From: an uncultured Bacteroides sp.
GTDB lineage: Bacteria > Bacteroidota > Bacteroidia > Bacteroidales > Bacteroidaceae
NCBI GenBank assembly: GCA_900553185.1
Contig: USCT01000002.1
Location: 1-64,000, forward strand
Direction of reading: 5' to 3'
Length of the DNA: 64,000 nt
This document shows positions 42,900 through 53,105 of the stretch, in pieces. Within the stretch, counting starts at the first letter, position 1, and the number at the start of each line of letters is the position of its first letter. The notes below the pieces were generated by a model. It searched no databases and was not told the origin of the DNA. It worked only from the letters and a program-made list of their open reading frames with translations. A program made the translations under genes and the position numbers.

Positions 42900-43673
42900 A
42901 TGAGAATACTGATTTTAGGAGCCGGGAAAATGGGCTCTTTCTTTTCTGACGTATTGAGTTTTGAACACGAAGTAGCGGTGTATGACATCAATCTCCAGCA
43001 CCTTCGCTTCATGTATAATTGTTACCGATTTACCAAGCTCGACGAAATCTCCGAATTCAAACCCGAACTGGTCATCAACGCGGCAACCGTAAAATATACA
43101 CTCGACGCCTTCAGACAAGTACTTCCGATACTTCCTCCTGACTGTATCATCAGTGACATCGCTTCGGTAAAGACCGGACTGAAGACCTTCTATGAGAATT
43201 CCGGTTTCCGTTACGTATCCACTCACCCGATGTTCGGACCGACTTTCGCCAGCCTGGACAAACTGAGTACGGAAAATGCCATCATCATCAAGGAAGGTGA
43301 CCATCTGGGGAAGATTTTCTTCAAGGACCTGTACCAGCGACTGGGACTGAACATATTCGAATATACCTTCGAAGAACACGATGAAACAGTGGCTTACTCC
43401 CTGTCTATCCCGTTCGTTTCCACATTCGTCTTTGCAGCTGTCATGAAACATCAGGATGCCCCGGGTACTACCTTCAAACGCCACATGGCCATCGCCAAAG
43501 GCGTATTAAGTGAAGACGACTACCTGCTTCAGGAAATACTGTTCAATCCCCACACACCGGCACAGGTAGAAAACATCCGTACCGAACTGAATGAACTGCT
43601 GGACATCATCAGCAGAAAAGACGCACAAGGCATGCACAACTACCTGACCAAAATCCGGGAAAAAATCAAATAA
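42900..43673 (+). CDS. tyrA: Prephenate dehydrogenase
   Basis: 257 residues. Oxidises prephenate to 4-hydroxyphenylpyruvate for tyrosine. N-terminal dinucleotide-binding fold (ILGAGKMGSFFSDVL at 4-18; ISDIASVKTGL near 89) and a helical C-terminal dimerisation domain with the catalytic-His segment THPMFGPTFA. It lacks an ACT domain. Seventy-two bp after the mutase gene, with a hairpin in between. Confidence 0.92.
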   Translation: MRILILGAGKMGSFFSDVLSFEHEVAVYDINLQHLRFMYNCYRFTKLDEISEFKPELVINAATVKYTLDAFRQVLPILPPDCIISDIASVKTGLKTFYENSGFRYVSTHPMFGPTFASLDKLSTENAIIIKEGDHLGKIFFKDLYQRLGLNIFEYTFEEHDETVAYSLSIPFVSTFVFAAVMKHQDAPGTTFKRHMAIAKGVLSEDDYLLQEILFNPHTPAQVENIRTELNELLDIISRKDAQGMHNYLTKIREKIK

Positions 43674-43696
43674 CTCCCTACTGCTTCAAATCAAAA

Positions 43697-43720
43697 AAGG
43701 CTGCCCCAACGAGCAGCCTT
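43697..43720. terminator. Bidirectional terminator after tyrA
   Basis: Stem AAGGCTGC / GCAGCCTT with an 8-nt loop, T-rich on the plus side and A-rich before it, so it suits both tyrA and the convergent barrel gene. Confidence 0.75.
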
Positions 43721-43747
43721 CCATATTTTTACAAATCCGTAGTCCTA

Positions 43748-44302
43748 TCAGAAACGGTAACCTAACGTCAGCAGGAAACCCAGATTTTTCTCATCAGAAT
43801 CCTCAAACGGAGATATGAAACCATATTGTCCGCTCAGGTTCAGCAGAATATGATCGCCGAATTCTGCCCCTAATCCATACTGAAGTCCCAAATCGAATCT
43901 TCTGGCCCTGTCATCACCAAAATAATCAAGCTTTGTATCTCCGATTTTATATTTGCCTCCCAGACCGATACCGATATAAGGACCTGCATTGATTACAATA
44001 TTCACATCGTCGGCAACCGCCATCTTATAGGCTGCCAGAATAGGAATATCCAGATAAGTAGGAGTCACCTTCAAGTCACCCAGTTTGGCACCTTTGCCCG
44101 TAAACATCAACCCGGACTGAACGGAGAACGAAGGAGCAACAGGAAGATCGACTCCCAGACCGAGCGTATATCCTACCTTTGCATCCATATCCGATTTCGT
44201 CAGATTCGTGATCGACATACCTAACCTTACATCCATCCGCGCTTGTGAGAAACCTACCATGGCTACCATGGCCAGCACCAGTGTACATAAAATCTTCTTC
44301 AT
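43748..44302 (-). CDS. Outer-membrane beta-barrel protein
   Basis: 184 residues with signal peptide MKKILCTLVLAMVAMVGFSQ. Eight alternating beta strands (such as YTLGLGVDLPVAPSFSVQSG and DLGLQYGLGAEFGDHILLNL) ending LLTLGYRF, whose terminal Phe is the barrel-insertion signal. It resembles PorT/OmpW-like small barrels. The role is unknown. Confidence 0.82.
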   Translation of the reverse strand: MKKILCTLVLAMVAMVGFSQARMDVRLGMSITNLTKSDMDAKVGYTLGLGVDLPVAPSFSVQSGLMFTGKGAKLGDLKVTPTYLDIPILAAYKMAVADDVNIVINAGPYIGIGLGGKYKIGDTKLDYFGDDRARRFDLGLQYGLGAEFGDHILLNLSGQYGFISPFEDSDEKNLGFLLTLGYRF

Positions 44303-44531
44303 AGTAATAAGCTGTTTAATTTCCGTCCACTTCTCCTACAGACAATTGTGTGTTTCAAGAAGTACAGGAGAAGATCCTTCTTATACAAGGATGTACTTCA
44401 TATTCACCTTGAAAACGAAGATAACCTTTTAACTTCTAAATTGCAAGATTCGCAAAGAATAAAAAACGAATTGACACACAAATTATTGAAATTACCCACA
44501 AATTCTTATTAAACGGACAGTAGTCCACGAC

Positions 44532-46034
44532 TCACAGCTTGATTTTCTTTCTGACTGTCTTCGATTCATTATGTAAACGGTCCAATGCGGTCACTACATA
44601 CTGATATTTGGTCTTCCCGTTTTCATAAGGTAACTTACAGTACGTGTCTCTGGTTATCTTGACAATGTGTGAAGGATCGCTGATATTGATTTTATCCCCT
44701 TTATTGAAACGATACACCACATACTGAACAGCCTTGTCCATTTCATCCTTGGCCTTCGGAGCCGTCCAGAACAACATGTATCCGTCTTCCGTCCATACCG
44801 GTTTCAATTTACGGACCTTATCCGGAGCCTTCTTGTCGATAAAAGGTGAAACAGGCACCAATGCCGGATATTTATGATATTCCTGTACCAGCAAATCGCG
44901 GTAACTTCCCGGATTGGCCACTACCGCAGCCGCATACCACTGACAACTTCCCTGAACGGTAGGCAACGAACGCTGCAACTGATACTTTGCAGGCATCTGG
45001 TGCTGGTTAGGATTCTTCACATCCGCTTTCTGAACCGTACGCATCACATCCTGTCCGATAAACAGCGGACGGGCCGCCGCATTCTTCGCCCACCAGCGTA
45101 TCAGCGTATCGTAATCGGCGGCAGGATGTCCGATTTCCCAATAAATCTGCGGAATGTTGTAATCCACCCAACCGTTGTTCACCCAAAGCAGTACATCGGC
45201 ATACAAATCATCGTAATTCTGCAATCCTCTGGTATTACTTCCATTCGGATCACTCTTCTGATTCCGGTAAATACCGAATGGAGATACACCGAATTTCACC
45301 CACGGCTTGCAGGCACGCACCGTTTCATGAATCTCCTTGATCAATACATTCACATTATCCCGGCGCCAGTCATCGCGGTTGCGGAATCCTCGTCCGTATG
45401 CGGCAAAACTGATGTCATCCGGAAACTTTTCTCCCGGATTCGGATAGGGATAAAAATAATCGTCCATGTGAATGGCGTCCACATCATAACGGGTCACGAT
45501 GTCACGAACAATCTTACAGATGTACTGACGGGATTCAGGATAACCCGGATCAAAATAAAGCTGTCCGTTGTAACGGACAATCAGTCCGGGATAACGATTC
45601 GCCGGATGCATGGGAGACAAGGCACCCGTACCTTTGGTCTTGGCCCGATACGGATTTATCCAGGCATGCAACTCCATGCCTCGCTTATGGCACTCGTCAA
45701 TCATGAATTGAAGCGGATCCCATACGGGCGAAGGCGCCTTACCCTGCACCCCTGTCAGGAAACGGCTCCAAGGTTCGTACGACGAACGATACAGTGCGTC
45801 AGCCTCGGCACGTACCTGAAAAATAATCGCGTTGATACCTGCCTGTTGCAGGTTGTCCAACTGTTGAATCAATGTCCGTTGCATCTGGGCAGTCGACATT
45901 CCCTGAAATTGTCCGTTCACACACTGTATCCACGCCCCACGAAACTCACGCTTCGGATAACGCACCTGGGCAAATACGGTACTGCTTCCTAAACACACCA
46001 ACAATAAGAGCAAGAAAAATTTTAATTTCGTCAT
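44532..46034 (-). CDS. Exported family 10 glycosylhydrolase-like protein
   Basis: 500 residues with a signal peptide (MTKLKFFLLLLLVCLGSSTV). The TIM-barrel of the DUF187/glycosylhydrolase-10-like family shows REFRGAWIQCVNGQF, INAIIFQVRAEADALY, HAWINPYRAKTKGTG, AIHMDDYFYPYPNPGE and FGVSPFGIYRNQ. A C-terminal beta domain (about 410-500) follows. Members act on glycans of the cell envelope; the exact bond is unknown. Single gene. Confidence 0.85.
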   Translation of the reverse strand: MTKLKFFLLLLLVCLGSSTVFAQVRYPKREFRGAWIQCVNGQFQGMSTAQMQRTLIQQLDNLQQAGINAIIFQVRAEADALYRSSYEPWSRFLTGVQGKAPSPVWDPLQFMIDECHKRGMELHAWINPYRAKTKGTGALSPMHPANRYPGLIVRYNGQLYFDPGYPESRQYICKIVRDIVTRYDVDAIHMDDYFYPYPNPGEKFPDDISFAAYGRGFRNRDDWRRDNVNVLIKEIHETVRACKPWVKFGVSPFGIYRNQKSDPNGSNTRGLQNYDDLYADVLLWVNNGWVDYNIPQIYWEIGHPAADYDTLIRWWAKNAAARPLFIGQDVMRTVQKADVKNPNQHQMPAKYQLQRSLPTVQGSCQWYAAAVVANPGSYRDLLVQEYHKYPALVPVSPFIDKKAPDKVRKLKPVWTEDGYMLFWTAPKAKDEMDKAVQYVVYRFNKGDKINISDPSHIVKITRDTYCKLPYENGKTKYQYVVTALDRLHNESKTVRKKIKL

Positions 46035-46203
46035 TCTATTTGAATAGTTTTTGATAAGTTTTTAACAACGGGCAAAGATAACCAAAATATAAAATCACAA
46101 ACACAGCTTTGAACAGAATAAAACAAAGATTCTAAAAATATCTGAGGCTTAACTAACCAGAATCCTGTTCGGAACAGCCAAACCCGAAAAACTTTATTTT
46201 TCG

Positions 46204-46235
46204 TTTGTCTCTCCGCTCGCCTTTCACTACCTTTG
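46204..46235 (+). promoter_or_regulatory. Promoter of uvrA
   Basis: TTTG (46204-46207), 20-bp spacer and TACCTTTG (46228-46235): a textbook Bacteroidetes promoter 26 bp before the start codon. No LexA-like box was seen. Confidence 0.75.
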
Positions 46236-46260
46236 CACATTCACCAAATATCGGAAAAGC

Positions 46261-49032
46261 ATGTCTGAAAGTAATTATATATCCATTAAAGGTGCCAGAG
46301 TCAATAACCTAAAAAACATCGATGTAGATATTCCGCGAAACAAGCTGGTAGTTATCACCGGATTATCCGGATCTGGAAAATCATCTCTTGCCTTCGACAC
46401 CTTGTACGCCGAAGGACAGCGCCGCTACGTAGAAAGTCTGTCATCGTATGCACGTCAGTTTCTGGGACGTATGAGCAAACCGGAATGCGATTTCATCAAA
46501 GGAATTCCACCCGCCATTGCCATCGAACAGAAAGTCATCAGCCGAAACCCACGTTCTACCGTAGGCACATCTACAGAAATCTACGAATACTTGCGCCTGT
46601 TGTTCGCCCGTGTAGGAAAAACCTACTCACCCGTCAGCGGACAACTGGTCAAGAAAGATACACCCGAAGATATAGTAAACTGCATGCTTTCTTATCCGAA
46701 AGGTACCCGATATACCGTCATGACACCGATACTTCCCCGTGAAGGACGTACACCGGCCGAACAAATCGAGATGGACCTGAAACAAGGCTTCAACCGACTG
46801 GAAGTAAACGGGGAGATGACCCGCATCGACGAATATACTTACAACGACCAGGATACCATCTACCTGCTGGTAGACCGCATGAGCTGTGACAACAGCAAAG
46901 ACGCCATGAGCCGCCTGACCGATTCGGCCGAAACAGCCATGTACGAAGGCGACGGCGCCTGTCTGCTTCGTTTCTACCTGCCGGATGGAACCACACGTAT
47001 GCATTCTTTCAGTACCAAATTTGAAGCGGATGGCATTCACTTTGAAGAACCGACAGACCAGATGTTCTCCTTCAACTCGCCGGTAGGGGCTTGTCCTACG
47101 TGTGAAGGATTCGGCAAAATTATCGGGATAGACGAACATCTGGTTATTCCCAACCGGGCCCTGAGCGTATACGACGGAGCCGTTCTCTGCTGGCGGGGAG
47201 AAAAAATGGGAGAATGGCTTACCGAATTCCTGCGGGAAGCCCCCGCACACGATTTTCCTATTTTCACCCCGTATTACGAACTGACCGAAGCACAGAAAGA
47301 TTATCTGTGGCACGGTCCGCGTGAAAAAGTATGTATCGACTCATTCTTCAAAATGCTGGAAGAAAACCAGTACAAGATTCAATACCGTGTCATGCTGGCC
47401 AGATACAGGGGAAAGACTCTCTGCCCTACCTGCCACGGCAGCCGGCTGAAAAAGGAAGCCAACTATGTAAAAATAGGTGGAAAAAGCATTTCCGATCTCG
47501 TAGAAATGCCCATTTATCAGTTACAGGAATTTTTCCGTAACCTGCATCTAGACGAACATGATACGGCCATTGCCCAGCGTCTGCTGAACGAAATCAATAA
47601 CCGACTGACCTTTCTGCAAGACGTAGGATTAGGTTATCTCACCCTGAATCGCCTCAGCAACACCCTCTCGGGAGGAGAAAGCCAGCGTATCAACCTGGCT
47701 ACCTCGTTAGGAAGCAGCCTGGTAGGTTCTTTATACATCCTGGATGAACCGAGCATAGGCCTGCACAGCCGCGATACCAGCCGACTGATCAAGGTACTGC
47801 GTCAACTCCAGCAACTGGGTAATACCGTAGTGGTAGTGGAACACGATGAAGAAATCATCCGTGCCGCCGACTATATCATCGATATTGGTCCGAAAGCCGG
47901 ACGTCTGGGAGGAGAAATTGTTTATCAGGGAGATATGAAAGACCTGAAAAAAGGCAGCGACAGCTATACCGTCAAATACCTGTTGGGAGAAGAAACCATC
48001 AGCCGGCCTGTCAGCCACCGTCCATGGAACAATTTCATCGAGATAAAAGGCGCACGTGAAAACAATCTGAAAGGAATCGATGTACGCTTTCCGCTCAATG
48101 TCATGACCGTAGTCACCGGTGTCAGCGGTTCGGGAAAAAGTACACTGGTACGTGATGTCTTCTACAAAGCGTTGAAGCGCGAATACAGCGAAGCCAGCGA
48201 CCGTCCCGGTGAATTCATTTCGCTGGAAGGCGATCTGAAACTGATAAAAGACATTGAATTTGTAGACCAGAACCCCATCGGTAAATCTTCACGAAGCAAT
48301 CCGGTAACCTACGTCAAGGCATACGATGAAATCCGAAAGCTTTTCGCCGAACAGCCCCTGGCCAAACAAATGGGATACACTGCCGGATATTTTTCATTCA
48401 ACACGGAAGGCGGACGTTGTGAAGAATGCAAGGGCGAAGGAACCGTTACGGTAGAAATGCAATTCATGGCCGACCTGGTACTGGAATGTGAATCCTGTCA
48501 CGGCAAGCGTTTCAAAAGCGATACCCTCGAAGTAAAGTTCGAAGGTAAGAACATTTATGAAATTCTGGAAATGACCGTCAATCAGGCTATCGAATTCTTT
48601 ACGGAACACGGACAAAAGAAAATTGTGAAAAAGCTGTTGCCACTGCAAGATGTGGGCCTGGGTTATATCAAACTGGGACAATCCTCCTCTACCCTTTCGG
48701 GAGGAGAAAACCAGCGTGTGAAACTGGCTTACTTCCTGAGTATCGAGAAATCTCAGCCTACGATCTTCGTCTTCGATGAACCGACCACCGGCCTTCACTT
48801 TCACGACATCAAGAAGCTGCTGGAAGCTTTCGACGCGCTCATCAGCCGCGGACATACCATTGTCATCATCGAACATAACCTGGATGTCATCAAATGTGCC
48901 GACTATGTGATCGACCTGGGACCGGAAGGAGGCGACAAGGGAGGTAACCTGGTCATTGCCGGTACACCGGAAGAAGTGGCTCAATGCGCGGCTTCGTATA
49001 CCGGACAGTTCTTAAAGGAGAAAATGCAATAA
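46261..49032 (+). CDS. uvrA: Excinuclease ABC subunit A
   Basis: 923 residues. Damage-recognising ATPase of nucleotide excision repair. Two ABC modules: Walker [21 protein letters not shown] (near 34) and [10 protein letters not shown] (near 621); signature LSGGESQ and LSGGENQ; Walker [10 protein letters not shown] and [10 protein letters not shown]. Zinc-binding Cys sets include [24 protein letters not shown] and CESCHGKR. Length and motifs are normal; Bacteroides genomes often have more than one uvrA. Confidence 0.95.
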   Translation: MSESNYISIKGARVNNLKNIDVDIPRNKLVVITGLSGSGKSSLAFDTLYAEGQRRYVESLSSYARQFLGRMSKPECDFIKGIPPAIAIEQKVISRNPRSTVGTSTEIYEYLRLLFARVGKTYSPVSGQLVKKDTPEDIVNCMLSYPKGTRYTVMTPILPREGRTPAEQIEMDLKQGFNRLEVNGEMTRIDEYTYNDQDTIYLLVDRMSCDNSKDAMSRLTDSAETAMYEGDGACLLRFYLPDGTTRMHSFSTKFEADGIHFEEPTDQMFSFNSPVGACPTCEGFGKIIGIDEHLVIPNRALSVYDGAVLCWRGEKMGEWLTEFLREAPAHDFPIFTPYYELTEAQKDYLWHGPREKVCIDSFFKMLEENQYKIQYRVMLARYRGKTLCPTCHGSRLKKEANYVKIGGKSISDLVEMPIYQLQEFFRNLHLDEHDTAIAQRLLNEINNRLTFLQDVGLGYLTLNRLSNTLSGGESQRINLATSLGSSLVGSLYILDEPSIGLHSRDTSRLIKVLRQLQQLGNTVVVVEHDEEIIRAADYIIDIGPKAGRLGGEIVYQGDMKDLKKGSDSYTVKYLLGEETISRPVSHRPWNNFIEIKGARENNLKGIDVRFPLNVMTVVTGVSGSGKSTLVRDVFYKALKREYSEASDRPGEFISLEGDLKLIKDIEFVDQNPIGKSSRSNPVTYVKAYDEIRKLFAEQPLAKQMGYTAGYFSFNTEGGRCEECKGEGTVTVEMQFMADLVLECESCHGKRFKSDTLEVKFEGKNIYEILEMTVNQAIEFFTEHGQKKIVKKLLPLQDVGLGYIKLGQSSSTLSGGENQRVKLAYFLSIEKSQPTIFVFDEPTTGLHFHDIKKLLEAFDALISRGHTIVIIEHNLDVIKCADYVIDLGPEGGDKGGNLVIAGTPEEVAQCAASYTGQFLKEKMQ

Positions 49033-49038
49033 ACTCCG

Positions 49039-49614
49039 TCAGTCATTATTGTCGGAAGCAGCACGAATACGGCTCAAGGTAGAAAGGGTAATCCCCAGGT
49101 ATGAAGCGATAAAACCGAGGTTCGTCCGTTGACAGACGTATGGAAACTGTTTTTTGAATTCTTCATACCGCTCCCTGGCCGGAAGCGTAAGACGTTCTTT
49201 GTGGCTCCGGTGCAAACGCCGGTATTCGTTCTGATGAATGATCCGTCCCCAGTTACAGAACTCCAGATTGGTTTCAAACAGGCGCACCAGGTCCGTCAGC
49301 AGGATACGGTAAGCCTCTACTTCTTCCAGAGTCTCGACAAACTCCTCGCTCTTCTTGTTGTAATAAAGTTCATCCATGCTGAACACAATGCCTCCCTCAC
49401 AAGAAAACGATGTCGTAATTTCTTCTCCATCCACCAGCCAGAAAGAACGTGTCATTCCCTTTTCAATGAAATAAGCATACTTGCAGAACTTGTTTTCCTG
49501 AATCAGCTGGTACCTCTTCGGAAAATGACACAAGGTAACACATGCCATCAGTTCCTCTACTGTCTTATCAGAAACAGGACACAACATTCGCATGTTCTCA
49601 ATTACAGTTTTCAT
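49039..49614 (-). CDS. Crp/Fnr-family transcriptional regulator
   Basis: 191 residues. Cyclic-nucleotide-binding-like beta barrel (about 10-120; YAYFIEKGMTRSFWLVDGEE) and C-terminal HTH (TNLGFIASYLGITLSTLSRI). It lacks the four-Cys set of Fnr and the typical cAMP residues, so its signal is unknown. It ends 6 bp from the convergent uvrA stop. Confidence 0.85.
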   Translation of the reverse strand: MKTVIENMRMLCPVSDKTVEELMACVTLCHFPKRYQLIQENKFCKYAYFIEKGMTRSFWLVDGEEITTSFSCEGGIVFSMDELYYNKKSEEFVETLEEVEAYRILLTDLVRLFETNLEFCNWGRIIHQNEYRRLHRSHKERLTLPARERYEEFKKQFPYVCQRTNLGFIASYLGITLSTLSRIRAASDNND

Positions 49615-49722
49615 AATCCTTCAGTCCGTTACATTACAATTGGTACAAATCAAACATCAAAACTTATCACCCAGGTGAATGTATACCATCACCTGGGCAA
49701 TCAAAAAAATACCTGGCCTGTC

Positions 49723-50724
49723 TTATTTCAACACTTCTGCCAGTTTGGCGTCCAAAGCATCGCCTTCCAGACCGGAAGCCACAATGACCCCTTCCGGATC
49801 GATCAGGTAATTCTTCGGAATCCATTTGATGACATACAGTTCGGCTACAGGAGTATCCCATCCTTTCAGGTCGGAAACATGTGTCCAGGTCAGTCCGTCT
49901 TTCTCAATCGCATTCACCCACGGCTCTTTCTTCCGGTCGAACGAAACGCCCAGCACCGTAAAGTTCTTATCCTTATATTTCTGATAAGCCGCTACAACAT
50001 TGGGATTTTCCTTGCGACAGTCCGGACACCACGAAGCCCAGAAATCCACCAGTACATATTTTCCCCGCAACGAAGAAAGGCTGACCGGATTTCCATCCGG
50101 ATCATTCGATGTAAAATCGGGAGCGGTTGCTCCTACACGCAAATTTACCAGACGTCCCAGCAGCGTATCGATTTCATTTACATATTCCGTACCGTTCAGC
50201 GAAGCGTCAAACTTATCACGAATGGCCTTTACACCATCGTAATCCATACGGGTTGCAAAATTGCGCATGAACAGGTATGCGCTGACCGGTGAAGCCGGAT
50301 ACTTGCTGACCAGGCTATCGATATTATATCCCTCTTCGCCCGCCAGTTTCTCGTTCTGGGCATACACCTCATTAGTCGTTGCACCTGTCAGATCAAGTTT
50401 CTTGTTCACTTCATCCATCTTGGCCTGAATCTGTTCATTCCCCAGGAAAAAAACCAGCGGACGACGATTTTCCTTTATGGTAGTCAGACCGTAAGCCAAA
50501 GGCTGCGTAACAGTACCTTCGAACGTAAACTTTCCATTTTCAATTACAGCCGAATCCACATCTACAAATTCCCCGTTCTGGTAACACTTCAGGTAGACGG
50601 TGCCTGCAGATACATCCGCAATTTCTCCCTGAATGGCATACCCGGTTTTCTTTTCTTGCGTACAAGCTACGGCAGCCAGTGTAACCACTCCTGCCATCAT
50701 CAGATTTCTTACATTTACAAACAT
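49723..50724 (-). CDS. TlpA-like thiol-disulfide lipoprotein with DUF4369
   Basis: 333 residues. Lipoprotein signal (MAGVVTLAAVACTQ), a DUF4369 domain (about 25-120) and a TlpA/ResA thioredoxin domain (about 195-333). The active site is FWASWCPDCRKENP (WCPDC near 232-236), followed by the cis-Pro loop in VIKWIPKNYLIDPEG. It probably reduces or isomerises disulfides in the periplasm. Such proteins are multiplied in Bacteroidales, so the partner is unknown. Confidence 0.88.
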   Translation of the reverse strand: MFVNVRNLMMAGVVTLAAVACTQEKKTGYAIQGEIADVSAGTVYLKCYQNGEFVDVDSAVIENGKFTFEGTVTQPLAYGLTTIKENRRPLVFFLGNEQIQAKMDEVNKKLDLTGATTNEVYAQNEKLAGEEGYNIDSLVSKYPASPVSAYLFMRNFATRMDYDGVKAIRDKFDASLNGTEYVNEIDTLLGRLVNLRVGATAPDFTSNDPDGNPVSLSSLRGKYVLVDFWASWCPDCRKENPNVVAAYQKYKDKNFTVLGVSFDRKKEPWVNAIEKDGLTWTHVSDLKGWDTPVAELYVIKWIPKNYLIDPEGVIVASGLEGDALDAKLAEVLK

Positions 50725-50873
50725 AATTCCTTTACTTTAAAATCATCAACAAATGTATGCAAAAACAAAAGATTAAGCAAAGACTCAAAAGAAAAAGAGA
50801 ACCTGCAGGAACACTGACTTGCTCGTTCCAAAAAAGAATCGTACTTTTGAATCATCAAAAAATCAATCCAGAC

Positions 50874-52301
50874 ATGCAAACAGAAACATTAGCATCCCTA
50901 TACCGGTCGTATACCGGAAGCCTGCCGGAACAAGTGGAAGAACTGCCGGGAGCCGGTTCCAACCGACGCTACTTCCGGATGAAAGGTCCGCAGACACTGA
51001 TCGGAGTAATCGGTACTTCCAACGAAGAGAATCACGCTTTCCTGACCATCGACCGCCATTTCAAGGAAAAGAACCTTCCGGTACCGGAAGTCTATGCCGC
51101 CACGGAAGACGAAAGCTGCTACCTGCAGGAAGACCTGGGAGATCTCCAGCTCTTCAAGGCCATCGAAAAGGGACGGCTGACCGGAGTTTTCAGCGAAGAA
51201 GAGAAAGAATTGCTGCGCAAGACCTTGCGCATATTGCCACGCATTCAGTTTGCCGGAGCCGACGGACTGGACTTCAGCGTCTGTTATCCCCAGCCCGAAT
51301 TCAACCGGCGTACCATCCTGTGGGACCTGAACTACTTCAAATACTGCTTTCTGAAAGCTACGGGACTGGAATTCCAGGAAGACAAACTGGAAGATGAATT
51401 CGAGCACATGGCCGAAATCCTGATGCGCAGTGCCTCGGCCACCTTCCTGTACCGCGATTTCCAAAGCCGCAACGTAATGATAAAAGACGGAGAGCCTTAT
51501 TTCATCGATTTCCAGGGCGGACGAAAAGGCCCGTTCTATTACGATGTGGCTTCTTTCCTGTGGCAGGCCAAAGCCAATCTTCCGGATTCTCTCCGGATGG
51601 AACTGGTATCGCATTACATCGACGCCCTGCGTGAATACAAGCCGGTGGACGAGACCTACTTCAAGAGCCAGCTTCGTCACTTTGTACTCTTCCGTACCCT
51701 ACAGGTACTGGGAGCCTACGGATTCCGTGGCTATTTCGAAAAGAAACCACATTTCATTCAGAGCGTACCTTTCGCCGTAGAAAACCTGCGCCAACTGCTG
51801 AAAGACGATTTTCCGGAATATCCGTACCTGTGTGAAATGCTTCGCAACCTGACGGAACTGAAACAATTTACCGACGAACGGAAAAAACGACAGCTCACCG
51901 TGAAGGTCATGAGTTTTGCCTATAAAAAAGGAATTCCGGAAGATCCTACCGGAAACGGAGGAGGTTATGTGTTCGATTGCCGTGCCGTCAATAACCCCGG
52001 CAAATACGACCGCTACAAGCCGTATACCGGACTGGATGAAAACGTTATCCGCTTTCTGGAAGAAGACGGAGAAATCACCCGCTTCCTGGAACACGTCTAT
52101 GCGCTGGTAGACGCCCATGTACAACGCTACATCGAACGGGGATTCACCAACCTTTCCGTATGCTTCGGCTGTACCGGCGGACAGCACCGTTCCGTCTATT
52201 CCGCCCAACACGTAGCGGAACACATCAGCCGGAAATTCGGTGTGAAAGTACAGCTCATCCACCGGGAACAGAATATCGAACAAATCTTTGAAGCCAGATG
52301 A
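50874..52301 (+). CDS. AmgK-like sugar kinase fused to a RapZ C-terminal domain
   Basis: 475 residues from the ATG at 50874; the 39 residues before it are basic and not family-like. Residues 1-330 are an aminoglycoside-phosphotransferase fold (AmgK-like, anomeric N-acetylmuramate/GlcNAc kinase): LPGAGSNRRYFRM, YLQEDLGD, LYRDFQSRNVMI (catalytic HxD-like RDFQSRN) and FIDFQGG. Residues about 340-475 match the RapZ C-domain (VKVMSFAYKKGIPEDPTGNG, CFGCTGGQHRSVY). MurU is next, overlapping by 4 bp, so the pair recycles cell-wall sugars to UDP-MurNAc; the RapZ part may sense GlcN6P. Confidence 0.82.
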   Translation: MQTETLASLYRSYTGSLPEQVEELPGAGSNRRYFRMKGPQTLIGVIGTSNEENHAFLTIDRHFKEKNLPVPEVYAATEDESCYLQEDLGDLQLFKAIEKGRLTGVFSEEEKELLRKTLRILPRIQFAGADGLDFSVCYPQPEFNRRTILWDLNYFKYCFLKATGLEFQEDKLEDEFEHMAEILMRSASATFLYRDFQSRNVMIKDGEPYFIDFQGGRKGPFYYDVASFLWQAKANLPDSLRMELVSHYIDALREYKPVDETYFKSQLRHFVLFRTLQVLGAYGFRGYFEKKPHFIQSVPFAVENLRQLLKDDFPEYPYLCEMLRNLTELKQFTDERKKRQLTVKVMSFAYKKGIPEDPTGNGGGYVFDCRAVNNPGKYDRYKPYTGLDENVIRFLEEDGEITRFLEHVYALVDAHVQRYIERGFTNLSVCFGCTGGQHRSVYSAQHVAEHISRKFGVKVQLIHREQNIEQIFEAR

Positions 52302-53032
52302 AAGCCATGATTTTTGCCGCCGGACTCGGCACCCGGCTGAAACCCCTCACCGATCATCTGCCGAAAGCCCTGGTTCCCGTAGCCGGGAAGCCGATGCTGG
52401 AACACGTCATCCTGAAACTGAAAGCCGCTGGATTCACCGAAATCGTCATCAACATCCACCACTTCGGAGAACAGATAATCAGTTTCCTACAGGCCAACCA
52501 ACATTTCGGGCTGACCATCCACATCAGTGACGAACGGGCACAACTGCTTGATACAGGAGGAGGCATTCAGAAAGCATCCACCTTCTTCCAAGGAAACGAA
52601 CCGTTCCTGGTCCATAACGTGGATATTCTGTCGGACACCGACCTGAAAGCCCTCTACGATTACCATGTGCAGAGCGGAAACGACGCCACTTTATTGGCAA
52701 GCCAAAGGAAAACATCCCGCTACCTGCTGTTTGACGATACCGACCGCCTCTGCGGATGGATCAACAAAGATACCCGACAAACCAAACCGGAAGGCTTCGT
52801 CTACGATCCCGAACACTACCGAGCCTATGCCTTCAGCGGCATCCATGTCATCTCCCCTACACTCTTTCCTTATTTCCAAGGGTGGAGCGGAAAATTCTCC
52901 ATCATGGATTTCTACCTGCAGAACTGTCAGAAAGCCCGTATCGGCGGTTGCCTGACCGATACCCTCCAACTGATAGACATCGGCAAACCCGAAACCTTGA
53001 CCCAGGCGGAAGAGTTTCTGAAACGGATCTGA
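52298..53032 (+). CDS. MurU-like nucleotidyltransferase
   Basis: 244 residues. Sugar-1-phosphate nucleotidyltransferase: FAAGLGTRLKPLTDHLPKAL is the signature GxGxRxxPxTxxxPK loop, followed by LVPVAGKPMLEHVI, ISDERAQLLDTGGGIQKAS and VHNVDILSDTDL (metal Asp). Adjacency to the kinase points to MurNAc-1P to UDP-MurNAc, the AmgK-MurU salvage pathway. Other sugar specificities remain possible. Overlaps its neighbour by 4 bp. Confidence 0.85.
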   Translation: MKAMIFAAGLGTRLKPLTDHLPKALVPVAGKPMLEHVILKLKAAGFTEIVINIHHFGEQIISFLQANQHFGLTIHISDERAQLLDTGGGIQKASTFFQGNEPFLVHNVDILSDTDLKALYDYHVQSGNDATLLASQRKTSRYLLFDDTDRLCGWINKDTRQTKPEGFVYDPEHYRAYAFSGIHVISPTLFPYFQGWSGKFSIMDFYLQNCQKARIGGCLTDTLQLIDIGKPETLTQAEEFLKRI

Positions 53033-53038
53033 TAAAAA

Positions 53039-53083
53039 TAGCCTTTGCTTTTCCGGTGTTCCAAAGAAAAGCAAAGGCTACCT
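53039..53083. terminator. Bidirectional terminator between murU and the acetyltransferase
   Basis: Long stem TAGCCTTTGCTTTT / AAAAGCAAAGGCTA with T-rich ends on both sides. Confidence 0.8.
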
Positions 53084-53105
53084 TTTTGATATCTCCAAAG
53101 AGCCA

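Noticed and set aside
44874..45992. 372-residue plus-strand frame
   Set aside because: Antisense to the family 10 glycosylhydrolase-like gene; no independent signature.
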